From assembly GCF_000765805.2 (NCBI RefSeq), contig NZ_JRPD02000020.1, forward strand, positions 1-36,953: a stretch of DNA of 36,953 nucleotides. Reading direction: 5' to 3'. The translations under genes were made by a program, and so were the position numbers. Under the pieces are notes generated by a model, which saw only the letters and a list, made by a program, of their open reading frames with translations, ran no database searches and had not been told where the DNA came from. Origin of the DNA: Helicobacter muridarum (GTDB lineage: Bacteria > Campylobacterota > Campylobacteria > Campylobacterales > Helicobacteraceae). Shown here piece by piece: positions 8,868 through 17,200 of the stretch. How positions within the stretch are numbered: position 1 is the first letter of the stretch; each line of letters starts with the position of its first letter.

Positions 8868-9746
8868 ATGACACAAAGCTTAAGCTTCTATAAGCTCCAT
8901 AATCAAATCTTTTACAAATCTAGCACTACAATGAGCGAATTGCAAGATTGTAGTGTGGATTTAATCATCACTTCCCCGCCTTATTTTAATATCAAAGATT
9001 ACTCTAAAAATGGCTATCAAAACACACAACATTCAGAATCTAAAAAAGAGGATTTGGGTGCAATCAATGATTATAAAGAATATCTCAATGGTTTATTGCA
9101 GGTTTGGAGGGAATGTTATAGGGTATTAAAACCAAATGGCAAACTCTGTATTAATGTGCCTTTAATGCCTATGCTTAAAAAAGATTTGAACACGCATTAT
9201 AATCGCCATATCTTTGATTTGCAAAGCGATATTCAACATAGCATTTTACACAATACTCCATTATTCTTGCTTGATTTATATATTTGGAATCGCACTAATA
9301 CGACAAAACCCTTAATGTTTGGAAGCTATCCTTATCCACGCAATTTTTATGCGCAAAACACGAGCGAATTTATAAGCGTTTATGTTAAAAATGGCAAACC
9401 AAACAATAAGATTCCACAAGAAATCAAAGAGCAAAGCAAACTTACAAAAAAAGAGTGGGTAGAATACACAAAACAAATTTGGGATATTCCTATTCCAAAC
9501 AAAAGCGATAGTGCCTTTGGAAAGCATTCAGCCATTATGCCCGAAGCAATACCTTATCGTCTAATCAAGCTTTATTCTTTTGTAGGAGATGTGGTGTTAG
9601 ACCCTTTTGCTGGGAGTGGCACGACATTGAAAGTTGCTAAACAGCTCAAAAGAAATTATGTGGGATATGAACTCTATGCGCACTATAAGAGCGTGATAGA
9701 GGAAAAGCTAGATTTAAATAAACTTATAAGGAATCTAAATGGTTAA
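8868..9746 (+). CDS. Type II DNA methyltransferase, N4-cytosine/N6-adenine class (SPPY)
   Basis: 292 residues. Catalytic motif IV ITSPPYF lies at 34-40 and AdoMet motif I DPFAGSGTT near 245, so the order is IV then I (beta class). SPPY favours N4-cytosine methylation, though N6-adenine cannot be excluded. A good GGAG precedes the ATG. The next gene overlaps the last 8 nt and encodes a candidate PD-(D/E)xK endonuclease, so the two form a type II R-M pair whose modification enzyme is made first. About 120 bp separate it from the phosphorothioation operon. The recognition sequence cannot be read from sequence. Confidence 0.88.
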   Translation: MTQSLSFYKLHNQIFYKSSTTMSELQDCSVDLIITSPPYFNIKDYSKNGYQNTQHSESKKEDLGAINDYKEYLNGLLQVWRECYRVLKPNGKLCINVPLMPMLKKDLNTHYNRHIFDLQSDIQHSILHNTPLFLLDLYIWNRTNTTKPLMFGSYPYPRNFYAQNTSEFISVYVKNGKPNNKIPQEIKEQSKLTKKEWVEYTKQIWDIPIPNKSDSAFGKHSAIMPEAIPYRLIKLYSFVGDVVLDPFAGSGTTLKVAKQLKRNYVGYELYAHYKSVIEEKLDLNKLIRNLNG

Positions 9747-10431
9747 TCAAAATGATTTTTATTGTATTCGTATAAGTCCTGAAGCTTTTATAACAGCAAA
9801 TTATTTGGCAAAAATCAGAAATCCATACGAATTTCAAAGGAATGGACATTTATATAGCTATGATGAACCAACTTATCAAATGCAGACCATCTTGCAAGCG
9901 TTAATGCCTACATATCCTCCTGCTGAATTATCAAAAGGTAATACAGCCATTGGTATTTTATCGGAAATGTTGATTTTTGATGATTTAACAAAATATTTAC
10001 AACATAGATATTTTGAAATACGGCAGAAACACTTTCAAAACCAAATTCCTTATACTCTAACATTACAACAATTTATGATTGAGCAATCGTGTTGTTATCA
10101 TTTGGTTATTGGTTCATATGACAATGGGTGTGATATTCGAAAAAATGATATAAGTATTGATATTAAATGTTATGGAAATAAAATAATAGAAAATATAGAT
10201 GAAATTACTAATTTAAATTTGTTGGTAGATAAAAGGCAATTTGATAACTTCAAAGCAAACATTTATATCCAAACATTCATTTTAAATAATAACAATGGTT
10301 TGTTTTTGGTTGTAGCTGGATATGCTGAGAGTGATAAGTTAGCTTTAAATTCTAATTTTCCAAACCCAGCATATTGCTGTAGTGTATCCAATCTATCATC
10401 TTATGAACTTTTGAAGAATAGTATTTTTTGA
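9739..10431 (+). CDS. Putative type II restriction endonuclease (PD-(D/E)xK-like)
   Basis: 230 residues with no family I can name. A probable nuclease core is GCDIRKNDISIDIKCYG near residues 130-146: an Asp, then about ten residues, then D-x-K at a strand end, as in PD-(D/E)xK enzymes. Overlap with the upstream methyltransferase gene by 8 nt, and a further R-M pair downstream, make a cognate restriction enzyme the best reading. The gene is more AT-rich and less Helicobacter-like in codon use than its neighbours, with fewer GAT-TCT pairs, which fits recent acquisition. Function is inferred mainly from context plus the short motif. Confidence 0.6.
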   Translation: MVNQNDFYCIRISPEAFITANYLAKIRNPYEFQRNGHLYSYDEPTYQMQTILQALMPTYPPAELSKGNTAIGILSEMLIFDDLTKYLQHRYFEIRQKHFQNQIPYTLTLQQFMIEQSCCYHLVIGSYDNGCDIRKNDISIDIKCYGNKIIENIDEITNLNLLVDKRQFDNFKANIYIQTFILNNNNGLFLVVAGYAESDKLALNSNFPNPAYCCSVSNLSSYELLKNSIF

Positions 10432-10443
10432 AGGTTTTTTATT

Positions 10444-11211
10444 GTGAATACAAATATAATCTACATACAAGACTGCTTTAGTTTTTTAGAAACTTTAGAG
10501 GATAAGAGCATAAACTTAGCTATTATTGACCCTCCCTATAATCTTAAAGTGGCAGATTGGGATAAGTTTAAGAGTGAGAAAGAATTTTTAGAATTTAGTT
10601 TTGCTTGGATTGATTTGATGTTGCAAAAAATGAAGCCAAGTGCAAGTTTTTATATCTTTAATACGCCTTATCATTGCGCTTTGTTTTTGCATTATTTGCA
10701 AGGCAAGGCAGTTTTTCAAAACTTTATTACTTGGTATAAAAAGGACGGCTTAAGTTATACAAAAAAGAGATTTTTAAACAATCAAGAATCCATTTTGTTT
10801 TACACAATGGATTCTAAGGATTATTATTTTGATTGTGATTCTGTGAGAATCCCTTATAATTCTACTCAAAGGATAGCCCACGCAAGAGAAAAAGGAATCT
10901 TAAAGAATGGTAAGCGTTGGTATCCTAATCCTAATGGCAAACTTTGCCCTGATGTGTGGGAGATAGTAAGTGAGAGGCATAAGCAAAAAGTGAATGGCAA
11001 GGTGCAAAAGCTCAATCACCCCACACCAAAACCAAGAGAAATGATAGAGCGAATGATTAAGGCAAGTTCTAAAGAGGGGGATTTGGTGCTTGATTTATTT
11101 GCTGGAAGTGGCATAACAAGTATCGTAGCAAGGGAATTAGGCAGGGATTATATAGGTTGTGAGCTAAAGAGGGAATATTTAGATTCTGGTTTAGAGATAA
11201 AGGAGAAATAA
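10444..11211 (+). CDS. N6-adenine DNA methyltransferase (M.MboII/HpyAII-like)
   Basis: 255 residues from a GTG start. Catalytic motif IV DPPYNLKVADWDKF is at 29-42 and AdoMet motif I LDLFAGSGITS near 215; this is the beta-class order. The stretches SFYIFNTPYHCALFL and FQNFITWYKKDGLSYTKKR resemble M.MboII-type enzymes as I remember them, which methylate adenine in GAAGA. The 1-nt overlap (TAATG) with the downstream HNH endonuclease of 414 residues, close to my memory of R.MboII at about 416, supports a GAAGA-type IIS system. The family call is firm; the target is inference. Confidence 0.85.
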   Translation: MNTNIIYIQDCFSFLETLEDKSINLAIIDPPYNLKVADWDKFKSEKEFLEFSFAWIDLMLQKMKPSASFYIFNTPYHCALFLHYLQGKAVFQNFITWYKKDGLSYTKKRFLNNQESILFYTMDSKDYYFDCDSVRIPYNSTQRIAHAREKGILKNGKRWYPNPNGKLCPDVWEIVSERHKQKVNGKVQKLNHPTPKPREMIERMIKASSKEGDLVLDLFAGSGITSIVARELGRDYIGCELKREYLDSGLEIKEK

Positions 11212-12455
11212 TGACGCAAGAAGAGTTTAAAAATCAATTAATAGGAATAAATCCTGCGCTTGATTGTTTAAGATTTCTTTACCACAGAGTGTTAAGAGAC
11301 GATTATAGAGGAACGCATAAACTGCAACATTATCGTTGGAGTGCAGAATATATTAAAATAGTTTTAAAGCATTTACCAAAAAATAGCTTATTGTTTCATA
11401 CACAAGGCGATATACACGCTAATTATCGTTATAGTAATGAGGAACAAAAGTTTTGTGAATACTTGAATAAGGTTAATAAGGATTTATTAAGTCTTAATGC
11501 AAGTATTACAGATATGGGTATGCGTAAGATTATTTTTGTGAATTTGCAAAGAATGGGGTTTATTGATAGATTTAGCAAAAAGAAAGAATTATGTGATATA
11601 AACAGAAAATATCAATATAGATATGTAAAAATCACACAAAGAGGCTTGGATTTTATCCATTCAAGAGATATTTTTGAGGAACAAAGACATTTAGGTATTG
11701 CTTTGGATTTTGTTTTTGATGGTGTGGTGCAAGATGTTTTAGATATTTTAAACGCACTTGAGCCACAATATATAAGCGTTAGTGAAATGATGTTTTTTAT
11801 AACTTATCTTGGCAAGGAATATCAAGGTAATATACTCACAAAAGATAAAATTGTAGAATTTATCAATGAATTTAGAAGTTTAAAGGCAAGAGCTAAAGTT
11901 GTAGAAGATGTCGTAAGTGAATTTTGTAACCCTTCAAATTTTATAGGCGATAAGACAGATAAGCGAGATTTTCATAATTGGAGAAACGAAACACAAAGTA
12001 TGTTTAATAGCTTTGACTTGATGTCTTTGTTTGAATACGATACAGACAAGCAAAGACTATTGCTTAAAGCCAATATCAATGGTGAAAAAATCACATTCAA
12101 ACGCAGCAGTTTAATCAAGGCGGAATATTTTAAGCAACACGAAGTGGAAAAGGATATTTGCTTTGAGCTTCACCATATCGTGCCATTTTATTACGCAAAG
12201 GATATTGATGCGCTAAAAGCCATTGATAATTGGCAAAATTTAATTTATATTGACGCAAATTCTCACAAGATTTTCAGCCTTGATAAAAGTGCTAAAAAGG
12301 CGATAAGATTAAATTTTAGAGACTTGGACGCCGTGCTTGATAATTTGATAGGTGATGAAATCTTGTTGAAATATACAGATAATATTAAATACAAGGTAGA
12401 ATTACAACAAAGATTAATAAGGTATAATCAAAATTTGCTTGGAATAAATGCTTAA
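11211..12455 (+). CDS. HNH (beta-beta-alpha-Me) type IIS restriction endonuclease, MboII-like candidate
   Basis: 414 residues. The first 250 or so are helical and would carry DNA recognition. The catalytic HNH module is at about residues 316-360: FELHHIVPFYYAK, then NWQNLIYIDANSHKIFS, which gives the His-His, Asn and His of an HNH nuclease. It overlaps the upstream adenine methyltransferase by one base, so the two are coupled. Size, partner and layout suggest an MboII/HpyAII-type enzyme cutting to one side of GAAGA, but only the HNH nuclease assignment is directly supported. Confidence 0.75.
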   Translation: MTQEEFKNQLIGINPALDCLRFLYHRVLRDDYRGTHKLQHYRWSAEYIKIVLKHLPKNSLLFHTQGDIHANYRYSNEEQKFCEYLNKVNKDLLSLNASITDMGMRKIIFVNLQRMGFIDRFSKKKELCDINRKYQYRYVKITQRGLDFIHSRDIFEEQRHLGIALDFVFDGVVQDVLDILNALEPQYISVSEMMFFITYLGKEYQGNILTKDKIVEFINEFRSLKARAKVVEDVVSEFCNPSNFIGDKTDKRDFHNWRNETQSMFNSFDLMSLFEYDTDKQRLLLKANINGEKITFKRSSLIKAEYFKQHEVEKDICFELHHIVPFYYAKDIDALKAIDNWQNLIYIDANSHKIFSLDKSAKKAIRLNFRDLDAVLDNLIGDEILLKYTDNIKYKVELQQRLIRYNQNLLGINA

Positions 12456-12562
12456 GAATATATATCACCGAGTTAGTGGTTTAACAAAAATAAAATCTTA
12501 TGCTTACATACAATCGACAACTTTTATTTGCAAAAGAAATCTAAATACCTAAAGGAATCCCA

Positions 12563-12667
12563 ATGCCCACAAGTGAGAATTTCAAAGATTTTGTGCTAGA
12601 AAATCTCAAAAGCACATTAGAGGATACACCTTATAGCTTTAGTGTGAAAAATTCTTTGTTATTATAA
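12563..12667 (+). pseudogene. Short ORF, probable 5' remnant of a TfoX-domain gene
   Basis: 34 codons with a good AAAGGA ribosome-binding site. The peptide begins MPTSENFKDFVLENLK, like the start of TfoX N-terminal-domain proteins (typically M-A-S-S-x-E-F-x-x-F-V-L-E-Q-L). It then runs to a TAA without the conserved core. A truncated NhaC gene follows on the other strand, so this 250-bp stretch looks like the scar of a deletion or replacement. It could instead be a real micro-protein gene. Confidence 0.35.
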
Positions 12668-12711
12668 ATTTACGCTATTGGTTGAAAGGCACAACCAATT
12701 TGCTTGTTTAA

Positions 12712-13470
12712 TTAAACGTAGGCTTTCTTATACAATCCAAAAATTCCCAATAATAGTAAAACACCCACTCCATAGCCTAATAAAATGGAATCAAAATAAC
12801 TTGCTAGAGCAAAACTAACAAAGGCTATTAAAGCAGTTGTGCTTACATAAGGTAGTTGTGTAATAAAATGGCTCTCCACTGAACAACCAGCACCCGCTGC
12901 TGATAATATTGTAGTATCTGAAATGGGTGAAGAATGATCTCCATAAACAGCACCAGAAAGCACAGCAGACATTACAAATGCAAATTCTACATTATTAGTG
13001 GTTGCTAAATTTAAACCAATAGGTAGCATAATGGCAAAAGTTCCCCAGCTTGTACCCGTGCAAAATGCAATGAATGCATAAATGATAAAAGCTGCTAAAG
13101 GAATAGCTACAGAAGCATAGCCTACCCCTCCATCTAGCCAAACTTTTGTAAGATTGGCTAAGTAGATTCCTGTTTGCATATCTTCTTTGATAACTGGACC
13201 AATACTCCAAGCAAGCACCAAAATAAAGCTTGCCGGAATCATCGAATAAGTGCCTATTTTAAAAATAGGGAAGAAGGCTCTTTTTTCTAAATATTTCCAC
13301 GAAATTAAAAGATTAAGGACTAAAGCTGCAAATCCACCCCAAAAGAGAGAGAATCCTGTTTGAGTATTCGCTAACATTTCCAATAAATCAAGCTTGCCGC
13401 TTTCTTTATAGCCTGTCCATAAAATCAAAAGTGTAATAAAACCAATTAAAGCAAAAATGGGGATAATTTT
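12712..13470 (-). pseudogene. nhaC: Na+/H+ antiporter NhaC family, C-terminal half only
   Basis: The frame reads from a TGA at 13471-13473 to the stop at 12712 and encodes about 250 residues of membrane protein. It includes the NhaC/ArsB-like signatures GTSWGTFAIMLPIG and YGDHSSPISDTTILSAAGAGC, followed by HFITQLPYVSTTA. The family is normally about 450-500 residues with a start well upstream, so the N-terminal half is missing. The only possible internal start is a TTG at 13428, within a membrane helix. The homology ends at about 13470, next to MerR-type promoter copy 2 of the cupin gene, which points to a deletion or rearrangement junction there. It is probably not functional. Confidence 0.8.
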
Positions 13471-13481
13471 TCAAATCCCTC

Positions 13482-13512
13482 TTGACAAACACTAGATGAT
13501 AGGATTTATAAT
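13482..13512 (+). promoter_or_regulatory. MerR-type promoter, copy 2
   Basis: TTGACA (13482-13487), a 19-bp spacer and TATAAT (13507-13512). The spacer reads CACTAGATGATAGG, a weaker dyad than copy 1. It drives the cupin gene, whose AAGGAG ribosome-binding site precedes the ATG at 13546. Confidence 0.75.
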
Positions 13513-13545
13513 AATCTAATCTTTTTGAAGCAATAAGGAGAAAAA

Positions 13546-14061
13546 ATGAAGAAATTAACAATTATGACTTTTGTTGTAGGTTTAGCTTTGACAAATCTTA
13601 TAAGTGCAAAGGAGGCACAAGTGCAAAAAACACAAGAAATACTCAAGGCAGGAAGTCTTTGAGAATTTAAAGGAGATTCTAAAATCTTTAGTGGTGAAGT
13701 GAGCGTTAAAATGCTTTTTAAAAGTGGGGATTATCGCGATTTTAGTGGAGCAGAATTGACTTTTAGCCCTCGAGCTAGAAGTGCATGGCATACTCACCCA
13801 GCAGGGCAAACGCTTATCGTGACACAAGGCACAATCTATACAGGTACAAAAGATGGAATAGTGCAGATTGCAAAAGCTGGTGATGTGGTGCTTTGTCCTC
13901 CTGATGTGGATCATTGGCATGGAGCAGGACTAAGTGAAAAAGGTGTGCATATTGCTTTGACGCAAGAAAAAGATGGTAAGAATGTAAATTGGCTAGAACT
14001 CCTAAGTGATGAGGAGTATGAGGGATATATCAAAGAAGCAGGTAGAAATAGGAAGCAATAA
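13546..14061 (+). pseudogene. Exported cupin protein with internal TGA
   Basis: The N-terminus is a Sec signal peptide (MKKLTIMTFVVGLALTNLISA, then KEAQ). Codon 39 is TGA (13660-13662), where a single change from GGA would give the expected Gly. After it the same frame continues without interruption through a cupin barrel: WHTHPAGQTLIVTQG has the metal-binding histidines and HWHGAG a further one. The full frame is 171 codons. The nearest internal ATG (near 13711) would drop the signal peptide. Cupins of this type (QdoI/CMD-associated) occur beside carboxymuconolactone decarboxylase and aldo/keto reductase genes, the same partners sharing this promoter here. A point mutation to TGA is less easily a sequencing indel artefact. 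Confidence 0.75.
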
Positions 14062-14104
14062 AAAAGCAAAGTAATATTGAAAATTTTAATTGCCAAAGCC
14101 TGAT

Positions 14105-14147
14105 AAATATTCGCTTAACCTGAAGTATTTAGATTAAGCGAATATTT
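14105..14147 (+). terminator. Rho-independent-type terminator after the cupin gene
   Basis: A perfect 14-bp inverted repeat, AAATATTCGCTTAA at 14105-14118 and its complement at 14134-14147, with a 15-nt loop, followed by TTTATAAT. It lies 44 bp past the cupin stop. The stem is AT-rich with a GCG core. Confidence 0.65.
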
Positions 14148-14271
14148 TATAATCGAATAAGAGAATTACTGCCCAATGTAAAAATAAAGGAGTTTTAAAA
14201 GATATTGCGATATGCAATTTACTGTAGAAACAATATAAAATATAATTCCATATTTAAGCTAAAGGGCTTTT

Positions 14272-17200
14272 ATGCAAAATTTTCCATTCCTTACTAATAA
14301 TCTTTTTACCACTTACACCCTAGAAGTAGATTTCCCGCATATTTATGCGTTTGATAAAAATAAGCAAAAAGCACAAGCTGCTCTAGATTCCATAAAAGCA
14401 CTTTATGATAAAGCGAAGTTTTTAAAGCAAAACGAACATCAATTTGAAGATGATTTTATTGCTAAGGTGTTAGAGATTCTAGGTTGGCACTCTATTCGCC
14501 AAGATGAGAAAATTATTCAGGGCAAGTTAGAGAAGCCAGACTTCTTGCTTTTTAGCTCCAAAGAGGCAAAAGAGAAATACCAGAATATCCCAAAAGAGCA
14601 AAGACAAGCTACAAACGCGCATATTTCAGTCATTTTAGAATCTAAAGCCTATAATGTAGAAGTAGATAACAAAAAAATCAAAGATAATCCGCATTTCCAG
14701 CTTTTGCGTTATTTAAGCAATCTTAAGCTTGATTTTGGATTCTTAACCAATGGGAGAATTTGGCGTTTTTATGATAATTCTAAACTTAGTAGTCAAAAAG
14801 TCTTTTATGAAATCAACCTTGAAACTCTTATAGAAACTAACAACACGCAAGGCTTTAACTATTTCTATCATATTTTTCACGCAAACAACTTCATCACAAA
14901 AGATACAGAAAAGAAAAATACAATCACAGACATTCTTAATAAAAATAATCAAGCTAAAATAGCCATAGAGGACGACTTGCAATCACTTATTTATGGGATT
15001 AATGGCAAGGATTCTTTGTTTGAGAAAATCGGCTCGTGTATTTATGCTAAAAATCCTAATGCTAAGCTAGAAGACATTTACCAATCCTCGCTTTACTTTA
15101 TCTTTCGTCTGCTTTTTATCGCTTATTTTGAGGATAAATTTGATGCGATTCTTCAAAGCCATTCAAGCTTTAAGAAAAAAGTTAGTCTCTATACTTTGCT
15201 TTCTCGTCTAAAGCAAGAGGCAAATGAGGAAAATGAAAGCTTTGTTGGCATTGATGAGTTAGAAGGGATTTTTAGAATCTACAATGAAGGCAATCCAAAC
15301 CTAGATATGCCAATCTTTAATGGCGGACTTTTTGATGAGGCAAATGCCCCGCTGCTTAAAACACCCAAAATATTTAACGATCGGGATTTAATTAACATTT
15401 TAGATTCTTTATTTAATTATCAAGGCACAGATACGCAAAATACGCTTTTTAGGCGAGATTATCGCACTTTAAGCGTGGCACATCTTGGCACGATTTATGA
15501 GGGCTTACTCTCTTACTTTTTTGCCATTGCTGAAGAAGAGATTTTCTACCTTGTGTATGCACCCAAAAAGGGCAAGGGCAAATTAGATTCTATTGAGGGC
15601 TATTTTGATAGTTATGATTATGCAAAGATCGCTAAAAATCACACAATCCATCGCCAAGACACCTACAAAAAAGGGCAAATCTATCTCAAAAATACAAGCA
15701 ATTCACGCAAAAGCACTGCGAGTTTTTACACACCAGAATCTATTACAAAATTCCTTGTTAGCTCTGCTTTGAAAAACAAGTTAAACGATAACAATATCTT
15801 GCATTTTAAAATTTTAGATAATGCCTGTGGAAGCGGACATTTTCTCGTAGTTGCCTTAAATCAAATCACGCAAATCGTGCAAAATGACTTTGACTCCTTT
15901 CCTAGTCTCAAAGTCATTTATGAAAAGGAAAAACAAACTATCCAAAGCAATATTTGCGAGTTTATTCAAAATTATCAAGCCGATGAGAGCGATATTTTAA
16001 AAAGGCTTTTACTTAAAAGAGTAATTTTTGGGGTGGATTTAAACCCCTTTAGCATAGAGCTTACGAAACTCTCCTTATGGATAGATAGCTTTATTTTTGG
16101 CACACCCCTAAGCTTTTTAGAGCATCATATCAAATGTGGTAACGCGCTTATTGGCACAAGCATTGATAGCTTTACAAAATATTTTAATGATTTGCAAAAT
16201 AAAGGGGGAAATCTTTTTGTCAATAATTTCTTAAAAGAATTTGGCATTTTGAGCCAAGTGTTTGTAAGACTTGATTCTATCAAAGATAGCACAGAGGCAG
16301 ATATAAAAGAGAGCAAGAGACTCTATAAAGATGAAATCGCTCCAACACTAAATAGGCTTAATCTCTACCTAAACGCCTTTAATGTTAAAAGCTTTTTAAC
16401 CCTACAAGAGCAAAAAGACTTAGAATCCGCACTCACGCAAAACACAGAGCAACTAGAAAACGACAGAGATTATAAGGCTCAAAGAGAACTCATACAGACT
16501 TGTGCTAAAAAATATGGTTTCTTTAACTACGAAATAGAATTTCCCGAAATCAGGGTAAATAATGAATTCTATGGCTTTGATGCAATCATTGGTAATCCCC
16601 CTTGGGATAAGACAAAGTTTAGCGATAATGACTTTTTCCCACAATATCAAAGCAATTACCGCGTTTTAAGTAATAATGGTAAAAAAGAAGTGCAAGAAAA
16701 TCTCTTGTCCAAAAGCTATATCAAAAAAGAATATGAAGCAACCAAAGCCTTTGTAAGCGTGCAAAATGAATATTACAAGGCACATTTTCCGCTAAATGTA
16801 GGCAGTGGCGATGGCAATTTATTTCGCTTTTTTGTAGAGCGCAACTTAAGCCTTTTAGCTCCTAATGCCTCGCTAAACTATGTCTTGCCAAGTGCACTTA
16901 TGCTAGAAGAGGGAAGCCTTGCTTTACGCAAAGAGATTTTAGAAAACAAAACATTGCAGTATTTTTATAGTTTTGAAAATAGAGAGGGGATTTTTAATGA
17001 TGTTCATCGTAGCTATAAATTTGCCTTAATGCAAGTAGTCAATGCTAAGTCAAAGCCAAAACACACAATAAAAACTATGTTTTATAAAACAAGCATTGAG
17101 GAAATTTACGATAAATCAAACATTATCCCGCTTACCTTGCAAAATATAAAACGCTTAAGCCCCAATCAACTCGCCCTTCAAGAAGTGCGTAGTCAAAAAG

